NCBI GenBank assembly: GCA_002104985.1
Contig: MCGO01000003.1
Location: 620,001-684,000 of the forward strand
Direction: 5' to 3'
Length of the DNA: 64,000 bases
DNA from: Rhizoclosmatium globosum
Taxonomy: Eukaryota; Chytridiomycota; Chytridiomycetes; Chytridiales; Chytriomycetaceae
Below are positions 1 to 13,825 of this stretch, piece after piece (position 1 is the first letter of the stretch; every line of letters starts with the position of its first letter). Below the pieces are notes generated by a model. The model was not told the DNA's origin. It saw nothing but the letters and a program-made list of their open reading frames with translations, and made no database searches. Position numbers and translations under genes: made by a program.

Positions 1-2995
1 GCTCCGGCAGTTCACTACCGACACAGCCGACACTCAAGGTGGTATTGCCTTATGAACTCGCTCCCCGCTCACTAAACCGGAATACACACTCGCCTTGTTG
101 CTCCAGAATCGCGTCCATTTCCACTCCAACTATTCATTCCAGTAACCAGCGAGAGCGCGTTGGACCAAGTCGATTCAAGGAGCCTATTGAGTGTGTTAGT
201 CCTGGCAAAGTGAGATGATAGGGGGAGGGAAGAAGATGAAGTAGAAACACAACAAAAAGTAAACTATAAAATCACATAAAGTGAAGTCCCACTAATCACA
301 CCGCTCAGGCCTCGCTCCGGCAGTTCACTACCGACACAGCCGCCACTCAAGGTGGTATTGCCTAATATACTCGCTCACCCTTTAAACACACCGCTCAGGC
401 CTCGCTCCGGCAGTTCACTACCGACACAGCCGCCACTCAAGGTGGTATTGCCTAATATACTCGCTCACCCTTTAAACACACCGCTCAGGCCTCGCTCCGG
501 CAGTTCACTACCGACACAGCCGCCACTCAAGGTGGTATTGCCTTATGAACTCGCTCCCCGCTCACTAAACCGGAATACACACTCGCCTTGTTGCTCCAGA
601 ATCGCGTCCATTTCCACTCCAACTATTCGTTCATTCCAGTAACCAGCGAGAGTGCGTCGGACCAAGTCGATTCAAGGAGTCTATTGAGTGTGTTAGTCCC
701 GCATTCTGTGAATGGAAAGGGCAAGCTACAAGTAGGAGACGTAGAAAAAAGAGTAGATGGTGGCAGATCGAAAAGAAACAAGAACAGAACCAGAATCGAA
801 AGGAAGGGCTCGCTCGCCACACTTCAAGGGAAACACACTCGCCTTAATTCCCCAGAATCGCGTCCACTTCCACTCCAACTATTCATTCCAGTAACCAGCG
901 AGAGCGCGTTGGACCAAGTCGATTCAAGGAGCCTATTGAGTGTGTTAGTCCTGGCAAAGTGAGATGATAGGGGGAGGGAAGAAGATGAAGTAGAAACACA
1001 ACAAAAAGTAAACTATAAAATCACATCAAGTGAAGTCCCACTAATCACACCGCTCAGGCCTCGCTCCGGCAGTTCACTACCGACACAGCCGCCACTCAAG
1101 GTGGTATTGCCTAATATACTCGCTCACCCTTTAAACACACCGCTCAGGCCTCGCTCCGGCAGTTCACTACCGACACAGCCGCCACTCAAGGTGGTATTGC
1201 CTAATATACTCGCTCACCCTTTAAACACACCGCTCAGGCCTCGCTCCGGCAGTTCACTACCGACACAGCCGACACTCAAGGTGGTATTGCCTTATGAACT
1301 CGCTCCCCGCTCACTAAACCGGAATACACACTCGCCTTGTTGCTCCAGAATCGCGTCCATTTCCACTCCAACTATTCATTCCAGTAACCAGCGAGAGCGC
1401 GTTGGACCAAGTCGATTCAAGGAGCCTATTGAGTGTGTTAGTCCTGGCAAAGTGAGATGATAGGGGGAGGGAAGAAGATGAAGTAGAAACACAACAAAAA
1501 GTAAACTATAAAATCACATAAAGTGAAGTCCCACTAATCACACCGCTCAGGCCTCGCTCCGGCAGTTCACTACCGACACAGCCGCCACTCAAGGTGGTAT
1601 TGCCTAATATACTCGCTCACCCTTTAAACACACCGCTCAGGCCTCGCTCCGGCAGTTCACTACCGACACAGCCGCCACTCAAGGTGGTATTGCCTAATAT
1701 ACTCGCTCCCTTTAAACACACCGCTCAGGCCTCGCTCCGGCAGTTCACTACCGACACAGCCGCCACTCAAGGTGGTATTGCCTTATGAACTCGCTCCCCG
1801 CTCACTAAACCGGAATACACACTCGCCTTGTTGCTCCAGAATCGCGTCCATTTCCACTCCAACTATTCATTCCAGTAACCAGCGAGAGTGCGTCGGACCA
1901 AGTCGATTCAAGGAGTCTATTGAGTGTGTTAGTCCCGCATTCTGTGAATGGAAAGGGCAAGCTACAAGTAGGAGACGTAGAAAAAAGAGTAGATGGTGGC
2001 AGATCGAAAAGAAACAAGAACAGAACCAGAATCGAAAGGAAGGGCTCGCTCGCCACACTTCAAGGGAAACACACTCGCCTTAATTCCCCAGAATCGCGTC
2101 CACTTCCACTCCAACTATTCATTCCAGTAACCAGCGAGAGCGCGTTGGACCAAGTCGATTCAAGGAGCCTATTGAGTGTGTTAGTCCTGGCAAAGTGAGA
2201 TGATAGGGGGAGGGAAGAAGATGAAGTAGAAACACAACAAAAAGTAAACTATAAAATCACATAAAGTGAAGTCCCACTAATCACACCGCTCAGGCCTCGC
2301 TCCGGCAGTTCACTACCGACACAGCCGCCACTCAAGGTGGTATTGCCTAATATACTTGCTCACCCTTTAAACACACCCGCTCAGGCCTCGCTCCGGCAGT
2401 TCACTACCGACACAGCCGCCACTCAAGGTGGTATTGCCTTATGAACTCGCTCCCCGCTCACTAAACCGGAATACACACTCGCCTTGTTGCTCCAGAATCG
2501 CGTCCATTTCCACTCCAACTATTCGTTCATTCCAGTAACCAGCGAGAGTGCGTCGGACCAAGTCGATTCAAGGAGTCTATTGAGTGTGTTAGTCCCGCAT
2601 TCTGTGAATGGAAAGGGCAAGCTACAAGTAGGAGACGTAGAAAAAAGAGTAGATGGTGGCAGATCGAAAGAAACAAGAACAGAACCAGAATCGAAAGGAA
2701 GGGCTCGCTCGCCACACTTCAAGGGAAACACACTCGCCTTAATTCCCCAGAATCGCGTCCACTTCCACTCCAACTATTCATTCCAGTAACCAGCGAGAGC
2801 GCGTTGGACCAAGTCGATTCAAGGAGCCTATTGAGTGTGTTAGTCCTGGCAAAGTGAGATGATAGGGGGAGGGAAGAAGATGAAGTAGAAACACAACAAA
2901 AAGTAAACTATAAAATCACATCAAGTGAAGTCCCACTAATCACACCGCTCAGGCCTCGCTCCGGCAGTTCACTACCGACACAGCCGCCACTCAAG

Positions 2996-5900
2996 GTGGT
3001 ATTGCCTAATATACTCGCTCACCCTTTAAACACACCGCTCAGGCCTCGCTCCGGCAGTTCACTACCGACACAGCCGCCACTCAAGGTGGTATTGCCTTAT
3101 GAACTCGCTCCCCGCTCACTAAACCGGAATACACACTCGCCTTGTTGCTCCAGAATCGCGTCCATTTCCACTCCAACTATTCGTTCATTCCAGTAACCAG
3201 CGAGAGTGCGTCGGACCAAGTCGATTCAAGGAGTCTATTGAGTGTGTTAGTCCCGCATTCTGTGAATGGAAAGGGCAAGCTACAAGTAGGAGACGTAGAA
3301 AAAAGAGTAGATGGTGGCAGATCGAAAAAGAAACAAGAACAGAACCAGAATCGAAAGGAAGGGCTCGCTCGCCACACTTCAAGGGAAACACACTCGCCTT
3401 AATTCCCCAGAATCGCGTCCACTTCCACTCCAACTATTCATTCCAGTAACCAGCGAGAGCGCGTTGGACCAAGTCGATTCAAGGAGCCTATTGAGTGTGT
3501 TAGTCCTGGCAAAGTGAGATGATAGGGGGAGGGAAGAAGATGAAGTAGAAACACAACAAAAAGTAAACTATAAAATCACATCAAGTGAAGTCCCACTAAT
3601 CACACCGCTCAGGCCTCGCTCCGGCAGTTCACTACCGACACAGCCGCCACTCAAGGTGGTATTGCCTAATATACTCGCTCACCCTTTAAACACACCGCTC
3701 AGGCCTCGCTCCGGCAGTTCACTACCGACACAGCCGCCACTCAAGGTGGTATTGCCTAATATACTCGCTCACCCTTTAAACACACCGCTCAGGCCTCGCT
3801 CCGGCAGTTCACTACCGACACAGCCGACACTCAAGGTGGTATTGCCTTATGAACTCGCTCCCCGCTCACTAAACCGGAATACACACTCGCCTTGTTGCTC
3901 CAGAATCGCGTCCATTTCCACTCCAACTATTCATTCCAGTAACCAGCGAGAGCGCGTTGGACCAAGTCGATTCAAGGAGCCTATTGAGTGTGTTAGTCCT
4001 GGCAAAGTGAGATGATAGGGGGAGGGAAGAAGATGAAGTAGAAACACAACAAAAAGTAAACTATAAAATCACATAAAGTGAAGTCCCACTAATCACACCG
4101 CTCAGGCCTCGCTCCGGCAGTTCACTACCGACACAGCCGCCACTCAAGGTGGTATTGCCTAATATACTCGCTCACCCTTTAAACACACCGCTCAGGCCTC
4201 GCTCCGGCAGTTCACTACCGACACAGCCGCCACTCAAGGTGGTATTGCCTTATGAACTCGCTCCCCGCTCACTAAACCGGAATACACACTCGCCTTGTTG
4301 CTCCAGAATCGCGTCCATTTCCACTCCAACTATTCGTTCATTCCAGTAACCAGCGAGAGTGCGTCGGACCAAGTCGATTCAAGGAGTCTATTGAGTGTGT
4401 TAGTCCCGCATTCTGTGAATGGAAAGGGCAAGCTACAAGTAGGAGACGTAGAAAAAAGAGTAGATGGTGGCAGATCGAAAAGAAACAAGAACAGAACCAG
4501 AATCGAAAGGAAGGGCTCGCTCGCCACACTTCAAGGGAAACACACTCGCCTTAATTCCCCAGAATCGCGTCCACTTCCACTCCAACTATTCATTCCAGTA
4601 ACCAGCGAGAGCGCGTTGGACCAAGTCGATTCAAGGAGCCTATTGAGTGTGTTAGTCCTGGCAAAGTGAGATGATAGGGGGAGGGAAGAAGATGAAGTAG
4701 AAACACAACAAAAAGTAAACTATAAAATCACATCAAGTGAAGTCCCACTAATCACACCGCTCAGGCCTCGCTCCGGCAGTTCACTACCGACACAGCCGCC
4801 ACTCAAGGTGGTATTGCCTAATATACTCGCTCACCCTTTAAACACACCGCTCAGGCCTCGCTCCGGCAGTTCACTACCGACACAGCCGCCACTCAAGGTG
4901 GTATTGCCTAATATACTCGCTCACCCTTTAAACACACCGCTCAGGCCTCGCTCCGGCAGTTCACTACCGACACAGCCGCCACTCAAGGTGGTATTGCCTT
5001 ATGAACTCGCTCCCCGCTCACTAAACCGGAATACACACTCGCCTTGTTGCTCCAGAATCGCGTCCATTTCCACTCCAACTATTCATTCCAGTAACCAGCG
5101 AGAGCGCGTTGGACCAAGTCGATTCAAGGAGCCTATTGAGTGTGTTAGTCCTGGCAAAGTGAGATGATAGGGGGAGGGAAGAAGATGAAGTAGAAACACA
5201 ACAAAAAGTAAACTATAAAATCACATAAAGTGAAGTCCCACTAATCACACCGCTCAGGCCTCGCTCCGGCAGTTCACTACCGACACAGCCGCCACTCAAG
5301 GTGGTATTGCCTAATATACTCGCTCACCCTTTAAACACACCGCTCAGGCCTCGCTCCGGCAGTTCACTACCGACACAGCCGCCACTCAAGTGGTATTGCC
5401 TTATGAACTCGCTCCCCGCTCACTAAACCGGAATACACACTCGCCTTGTTGCTCCAGAATCGCGTCCATTTCCACTCCAACTATTCGTTCATTCCAGTAA
5501 CCAGCGAGAGTGCGTCGGACCAAGTCGATTCAAGGAGTCTATTGAGTGTGTTAGTCCCGCATTCTGTGAATGGAAAGGGCAAGCTACAAGTAGGAGACGT
5601 AGAAAAAAGAGTAGATGGTGGCAGATCGAAAAGAAACAAGAACAGAACCAGAATCGAAAGGAAGGGCTCGCTCGCCACACTTCAAGGGAAACACACTCGC
5701 CTTAATTCCCCAGAATCGCGTCCACTTCCACTCCAACTATTCATTCCAGTAACCAGCGAGAGCGCGTTGGACCAAGTCGATTCAAGGAGCCTATTGAGTG
5801 TGTTAGTCCTGGCAAAGTGAGATGATAGGGGGAGGGAAGAAGATGAAGTAGAAACACAACAAAAAGTAAACTATAAAATCACATCAAGTGAAGTCCCACT

Positions 5901-7600
5901 AATCACACCGCTCAGGCCTCGCTCCGGCAGTTCACTACCGACACAGCCGCCACTCAAGGTGGTATTGCCTAATATACTCGCTCACCCTTTAAACACACCG
6001 CTCAGGCCTCGCTCCGGCAGTTCACTACCGACACAGCCGCCACTCAAGGTGTATTGCCTAATATACTCGCTCACCCTTTAAACACACCGCTCAGGCCTCG
6101 CTCCGCAGTTCACTACCGACACAGCCGCCACTCAAGGTGGTATTGCCTTATGAACTCCTCCCCGCTCACTAAACCGGAATACACACTCGCCTTGTTGCTC
6201 CAGAATCGCGTCCATTTCCACTCCAACTATTCATTCCAGTAACCAGCGAGAGCGCGTTGGACCAAGTCGATTCAAGGAGCCTATTGAGTGTGTTAGTCCT
6301 GGCAAAGTGAGATGATAGGGGGAGGGAAAAGATGAAGTAGAAACACAACAAAAAGTAAACTATAAAATCACATAAAGTGAAGTCCCACTAATCACACCGC
6401 TCAGGCCTCGCTCCGGCAGTTCACTACCGACACAGCCGCCACTCAAGGTGGTATTGCCTAATATACTCGCTCACCTTTAAACACACCGCTCAGGCCTCGC
6501 TCCGGCAGTTCACTACCGACACAGCCGCCACTCAAGTGGTATTGCCTTATGAACTCGCTCCCCGCTCACTAAACCGGAATACACACTCGCCTTGTTGCTC
6601 CAGAATCGCGTCCATTTCCACTCCAACTATTCGTTCATTCCAGTAACCAGCGAGAGTGCGTCGGACCAAGTCGATTCAAGGAGTCTATTGAGTGTGTTAG
6701 TCCCGCATTCTGTGAATGGAAAGGGCAAGCTACAAGTAGGAGACGTAGAAAAAAGAGTAGATGGTGGCAGATCGAAAAGAAACAAGAACAGAACCAGAAT
6801 CGAAAGGAAGGGCTCGCTCGCCACACTTCAAGGGAAACACACTCGCCTTAATTCCCCAGAATCGCGTCCACTTCCACTCCAACTATTCATTCCAGTAACC
6901 AGCGAGAGCGCGTTGGACCAAGTCGATTCAAGGAGCCTATTGAGTGTGTTAGTCCTGGCAAAGTGAGATGATAGGGGGAGGGAAGAAGATGAAGTAGAAA
7001 CACAACAAAAAGTAAACTATAAAATCACATCAAGTGAAGTCCCACTAATCACACCGCTCAGGCCTCGCTCCGGCAGTTCACTACCGACACAGCCGCCACT
7101 CAAGGTGGTATTGCCTAATATACTCGCTCACCCTTTAAACACACCGCTCAGGCCTCGCTCCGGCAGTTCACTACCGACACAGCCGCCACTCAAGGTGGTA
7201 TTGCCTAATATACTCGCTCACCCTTTAAACACACCGCTCAGGCCTCGCTCCGGCAGTTCACTACCGACACAGCCGCCACTCAAGGTGGTATTGCCTTATG
7301 AATCGCTCCCCGCTCACTAAACCGGAATACACACTCGCCTTGTTGCTCCAGAATCGCGTCCATTCCACTCCAACTATTCATTCCAGTAACCAGCGAGAGC
7401 GCGTTGGACCAAGTCGATTCAAGGAGCCTATTGAGTGTGTTAGTCCTGGCAAAGTGAGATGATAGGGGAGGGAAGAAGATGAAGTAGAAACACAACAAAA
7501 AGTAAACTATAAAATCACATAAAGTGAAGTCCCACTAATCACACCGCTCAGGCCTCGCTCCGGCAGTTCACTACCGACACAGCCGCCACTCAAGGTGGTA
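2996..7600 (+). repeat. Alternating long/short monomer zone (1.15-kb dimers)
   Basis: Here full monomers (A) alternate with shortened ones (B), giving points 1146-1153 bp apart (3142, 4295, 5446, 6592, 7742). B monomers lack about 256 bp present in A. In B the start of the first module (the version with TTGTTGCTCCAGAATC) is joined directly to the end of the second module (the version ending TTAGTCCTGGCAAAG). This is the product expected from recombination or slippage between the two similar modules inside one A monomer. B monomers also occur at about 1101-1594. Confidence 0.8.
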
Positions 7601-10600
7601 TTGCCTAATATACTCGCTCACCCTTTAAACACACCGCTCAGGCCTCGCTCCGGCAGTTCACTACCGACACAGCCGCCCACTCAAGGTGGTATTGCCTTAT
7701 GAACTCGCTCCCCGCTCACTAAACCGGAATACACACTCGCCTTGTTGCTCCAGAATCGCGTCCATTTCCCACTCCAACTATTCGTTCATTCCAGTAACCA
7801 GCGAGAGTGCGTCGGACCAAGTCGATTCAAGGAGTCTATTGAGTGTGTTAGTCCCGCATTCTGTGAATGGAAAGGGCAAGCTACAGTAGGAGACGTAGAA
7901 AAAAGAGTAGATGGTGGCAGATCGAAAAGAAACAACAACAGAACCAGAATCGAAAGGAAGGGCTCGCTCGCCACACTTCAAGGGAAACACACTCGCCTTA
8001 ATTCCCCAGAATCGCGTCCATTTCCACTCCAATTATTCATTCCAGTAACCAGCGAGAGCGCGTTGGACCAAGTCGATTCAAGGAGCCTATTGAGTGTGTT
8101 AGTCCTGGCAAAGTGAGATGATAGGGGGAGGGAAGAAGATGAAGTAGAAACACAACAAAAAGTAAACTATAAAATCACATAAAGTGAAGTCCCACTAATC
8201 ACACCGCTCAGGCCTCGCTCCGGCAGTTCACTACCGACACAGCCGCCACTCAAGGTGGTATTGCCTAATATACTCGCTCACCCTTTAAACACACCGCTCA
8301 GGCCTCGCTCCGGCAGTTCACTACCGACACAGCCGCCACTCAAGGTGGTATTGCCTTATGAACTCGCTCCCCGCTCACTAAACCGGAATACACACTCGCC
8401 TTGTTGCTCCAGAATCGCGTCCATTTCCACTCCAACTATTCGTTCATTCCAGTAACCAGCGAGAGTGCGTCGGACCAAGTCGATTCAAGGAGTCTATTGA
8501 GTGTGTTAGTCCCGCATTCTGTGAATGGAAAGGGCAAGCTACAAGTAGGAGACGTAGAAAAAAGAGTAGATGGTGGCAGATCGAAAAGAAACAACAACAG
8601 AACCAGAATCGAAAGGAAGGGCTCGCTCGCCACACTTCAAGGGAAACACACTCGCCTTAATTCCCCAGAATCGCGTCCACTTCCACTCCAACTATTCATT
8701 CCAGTAACCAGCGAGAGCGCGTTGGACCAAGTCGATTCAAGGAGCCTATTGAGTGTGTTAGTCCTGGCAAAGTGAGATGATAGGGGGAGGGAAGAAGATG
8801 AAGTAGAAACACAACAAAAAGTAAACTATAAAATCACATAAAGTGAAGTCCCACTAATCACACCGCTCAGGCCTCGCTCCGGCAGTTCACTACCGACACA
8901 GCCGCCACTCAAGGTGGTATTGCCTAATATACTCGCTCACCCTTTAAACACACCGCTCAGGCCTCGCTCCGGCAGTTCACTACCGACACAGCCGCCACTC
9001 AAGGTGGTATTGCCTTATGAACTCGCTCCCCGCTCACTAAAACCGGAATACACACTCGCCTTGTTGCTCCAGAATCGCGTCCATTTCCACTCCAACTATT
9101 CGTTCATTCCAGTAACCAGCGAGAGTGCGTCGGACCAAGTCGATTCAAGGAGTCTATTGAGTGTGTTAGTCCCGCATTCTGTGAATGGAAAGGGCAAGCT
9201 ACAAGTAGGAGACGTAGAAAAAAGAGTAGATGGTGGCAGATCGAAAAGAAACAAGAACAGAACCAGAATCGAAAGGAAGGGCTCGCTCGCCACACTTCAA
9301 GGGAAACACACTCGCCTTAATTCCCCAGAATCGCGTCCATTTCCACTCCAATTATTCATTCCAGTAACCAGCGAGAGCGCGTTGGACCAAGTCGATTCAA
9401 GGAGCCTATTGAGTGTGTTAGTCCTGGCAAAGTGAGATGATAGGGGGAGGGAAGAAGATGAAGTAGAAACACAACAAAAAGTAAACTATAAAATCACATA
9501 AAGTGAAGTCCCACTAATCACACCGCTCAGGCCTCGCTCCGGCAGTTCACTACCGACACAGCCGCCACTCAAGGTGGTATTGCCTAATATACTCGCTCAC
9601 CCTTTAAACACACCGCTCAGGCCTCGCTCCGGCAGTTCACTACCGACACAGCCGCCACTCAAGGTGGTATTGCCTAATATACTCGCTCACCCTTTAAACA
9701 CACCGCTCAGGCCTCGCTCCGGCAGTTCCCTACCGACACAGCCGCCACTCAAGGTGGTATTGCCTTATGAACTCGCTCACCCTTTAAACACACCGCTCAG
9801 GCCTCGCTCCGGCAGTTCACTACCGACACAGCCGCCACTCAAGGTGGTATTGCCTTATGAACTCGCTCCCCGCTCACTAAACCGGAATACACACTCGCCT
9901 TGTTGCTCCAGAATCGCGTCCATTTCCACTCCAACTATTCGTTCATTCCAGTAACCAGCGAGAGTGCGTCGGACCAAGTCGATTCAAGGAGTCTATTGAG
10001 TGTGTTAGTCCCGCATTCTGTGAATGGAAAGGGCAAGCTACAAGTAGGAGACGTAGAAAAAAGAGTAGATGGTGGCAGATCGAAAAGAAACAAGAACAGA
10101 ACCAGAATCGAAAGGAAGGGCTCGCTCGCCACACTTCAAGGGAAACACACTCGCCTTAATTCCCCAGAATCGCGTCCATTTCCACTCCAATTATTCATTC
10201 CAGTAACCAGCGAGAGCGCGTTGGACCAAGTCGATTCAAGGAGCCTATTGAGTGTGTTAGTCCTGGCAAAGTGAGATGATAGGGGGAGGGAAGAAGATGA
10301 AGTAGAAACACAACAAAAAGTAAACTATAAAATCACATAAAGTGAAGTCCCACTAATCACACCGCTCAGGCCTCGCTCCGGCAGTTCACTACCGACACAG
10401 CCGCCACTCAAGGTGGTATTGCCTAATATACTCGCTCACCCTTTAAACACACCGCTCAGGCCTCGCTCCGGCAGTTCACTACCGACACAGCCGCCACTCA
10501 AGGTGGTATTGCCTAATATACTCGCTCACCCTTTAAACACACCGCTCAGGCCTCGCTCCGGCAGTTCACTACCGACACAGCCGCCACTCAAGGTGGTATT

Positions 10601-11397
10601 GCCTTATGAACTCGCTCACCCTTTAAACACACCGCTCAGGCCTCGCTCCGGCAGTTCACTACCGACACAGCCGCCACTCAAGGTGGTATTGCCTTATGAA
10701 CTCGCTCCCCGCTCACTAAACCGGAATACACACTCGCCTTGTTGCTCCAGAATCGCGTCCATTTCCACTCCAACTATTCGTTCATTCCAGTAACCAGCGA
10801 GAGTGCGTCGGACCAAGTCGATTCAAGGAGTCTATTGAGTGTGTTAGTCCCGCATTCTGTGAATGGAAAGGGCAAGCTACAAGTAGGAGACGTAGAAAAA
10901 AGAGTAGATGGTGGCAGATCGAAAAGAAACAAGAACAGAACCAGAATCGAAAGGAAGGGCTCGCTCGCCACACTTCAAGGGAAACACACTCGCCTTAATT
11001 CCCCAGAATCGCGTCCATTTCCACTCCAATTATTCATTCCAGTAACCAGCGAGAGCGCGTTGGACCAAGTCGATTCAAGGAGCCTATTGAGTGTGTTAGT
11101 CCTGGCAAAGTGAGATGATAGGGGGAGGGAAGAAGATGAAGTAGAAACACAACAAAAAGTAAACTATAAAATCACATAAAGTGAAGTCCCACTAATCACA
11201 CCGCTCAGGCCTCGCTCCGGCAGTTCACTACCGACACAGCCGCCACTCAAGGTGGTATTGCCTAATATACTCGCTCACCCTTTAAACACACCGCTCAGGC
11301 CTCGCTCCGGCAGTTCACTACCGACACAGCCGCCACTCAAGGTGGTATTGCCTTATGAACTCGCTCCCCGCTCACTAAACCGGAATACACACTCGCC

Positions 11398-13825
11398 TTG
11401 TTGCTCCAGAATCGCGTCCATTTCCACTGCAACTATTCGTTCATTCCAGTAACCAGCGAGAGTGCGTCGGACCAAGTCGATTCAAGGAGTCTATTGAGTG
11501 TGTTAGTCCCGCATTCTGTGAATGGAAAGGGCAAGCTACAGGTAGGAGACGTAGAAGAAAGAGTAGATGGTGGCAGATCGAAAAGAAACAAGAACAGAAC
11601 CAGAATCGAAAGGAAGGGCTCGCTTGCCACACTTCAAGGGAAACACACTCGCCTTAATTCCCCAGAATCGCGTCCATTTCCACTCCAACTATTCATTCCA
11701 GTAACCAGCGAGAGCGCGTTGGACCAAGTCGATTCAAGGAGCCTATTGAGTGTGTTAGTCCTGGCAAAGTGAGATGATAGGGGGAGGGAAGAAGATGAAG
11801 TAGAAACACAACAAAAAGTAAACTATAAAATCACATAAAGTGAAGTCCCACTAATCACACCGCTCAGGCCTCGCTCCGGCAGTTCACTACCGACACAGCC
11901 GCCACTCAAGGTGGTATTGCCTAATATACTCGCTCACCCTTTAAACACACCGCTCAGGCCTCGCTCCGGCAGTTCACTACCGACACAGCCGCCACTCAAG
12001 GTGGTATTGCCTAATATACTCGCTCACCCTTTAAACACACCGCTCAGGCCTCGCTCCGGCAGTTCACTACCGACACAGCCGCCACTCAAGGTGGTATTGC
12101 CTAATATACTCGCTCACCCTTTAAACACACCGCTCAGGCCTCGCTCCGGCAGTTCACTACCGACACAGCCGCCACTCAAGGTGGTATTGCCTTATGAACT
12201 CGCTCCCCGCTCACTAAACCGGAATACACACTCGCCTTGTTGCTCCAGAATCGCGTCCATTTCCACTCCAACTATTCGTTCATTCCAGTAACCAGCGAGA
12301 GTGCGTCGGACCAAGTCGATTCAAGGAGTCTATTGAGTGTGTTAGTCCCGCATTCTGTGAATGGAAAGGGCAAGCTACAAGTAGGAGACGTAGAAAAAAG
12401 AGTAGATGGTGGCAGATCGAAAAGAAACAAGAACAGAACCAGAATCGAAAGGAAGGGCTCGCTCGCCACACTTCAAGGGAAACACACTCGCCTTAATTCC
12501 CCAGAATCGCGTCCACTTCCACTCCAACTATTCATTCCAGTAACCAGCGAGAGCGCGTTGGACCAAGTCGATTCAAGGAGCCTATTGAGTGTGTTAGTCC
12601 TGGCAAAGTGAGATGATAGGGGGAGGGAAGAAGATGAAGTAGAAACACAACAAAAAGTAAACTATAAAATCACATAAAGTGAAGTCCCACTAATCACACC
12701 GCTCAGGCCTCGCTCCGGCAGTTCACTACCGACACAGCCGCCACTCAAGGTGGTATTGCCTAATATACTCGCTCACCCTTTAAACACACCGCTCAGGCCT
12801 CGCTCCGGCAGTTCACTACCGACACAGCCGCCACTCAAGGTGGTATTGCCTAATATACTCGCTCACCCTTTAAACACACCGCTCAGGCCTCGCTCCGGCA
12901 GTTCACTACCGACACAGCCGCCACTCAAGGTGGTATTGCCTAATATACTCGCTCACCCTTTAAACACACCGCTCAGGCCTCGCTCCGGCAGTTCACTACC
13001 GACACAGCCGCCACTCAAGGTGGTATTGCCTTATGAACTCGCTCCCCGCTCACTAAACCGGAATACACACTCGCCTTGTTGCTCCAGAATCGCGTCCATT
13101 TCCACTCCAACTATTCGTTCATTCCAGTAACCAGCGAGAGTGCGTCGGACCAAGTCGATTCAAGGAGTCTATTGAGTGTGTTAGTCCCGCATTCTGTGAA
13201 TGGAAAGGGCAAGCTACAAGTAGGAGACGTAGAAAAAAGAGTAGATGGTGGCAGATCGAAAAGAAACAAGAACAGAACCAGAATCGAAAGGAAGGGCTCG
13301 CTCGCCACACTTCAAGGGAAACACACTCGCCTTAATTCCCCAGAATCGCGTCCACTTCCACTCCAACTATTCATTCCAGTAACCAGCGAGAGCGCGTTGG
13401 ACCAAGTCGATTCAAGGAGCCTATTGAGTGTGTTAGTCCTGGCAAAGTGAGATGATAGGGGGAGGGAAGAAGATGAAGTAGAAACACAACAAAAAGTAAA
13501 CTATAAAATCACATAAAGTGAAGTCCCACTAATCACACCGCTCAGGCCTCGCTCCGGCAGTTCACTACCGACACAGCCGCCACTCAAGGTGGTATTGCCT
13601 AATATACTCGCTCACCCTTTAAACACACCGCTCAGGCCTCGCTCCGGCAGTTCACTACCGACACAGCCGCCACTCAAGGTGGTATTGCCTAATATACTCG
13701 CTCACCCTTTAAACACACCGCTCAGGCCTCGCTCCGGCAGTTCACTACCGACACAGCCGCCACTCAAGGTGGTATTGCCTTATGAACTCGCTCCCCGCTC
13801 ACTAAACCGGAATACACACTCGCCT
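11398..13825 (+). repeat. 2,427-bp higher-order period
   Basis: Monomers at about 11,398 and 13,825 share several private variants: CACTGCAACTATTCG instead of CACTCCAACTATTCG, GAAGAAAGAG instead of GAAAAAAGAG, and CTTGCCACAC instead of CTCGCCACAC. The ordinary monomers at 12,237 and 14,664 are also 2,427 bp apart. A block of several monomers has therefore been duplicated as a unit in the inner part of the array. Confidence 0.6.
11860..12195 (+). repeat. Run of 90-bp core repeats (representative)
   Basis: One of the longest runs of the 90-bp core, with four copies of the part running from the GC-rich CCGCTCAGGCCTCGCTCCGG stretch to GGTGGTATTGCC. The last copy switches from CCTAATATACTCGCTCACCC to CCTTATGAACTCGCTCCCCG, which leads into the rest of the monomer. 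Other monomers carry two or three copies, so core number is the main source of monomer length variation. Because 90 is divisible by 3, any open frame stays open through the run, which explains the long apparent ORFs without coding function. Confidence 0.9.
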
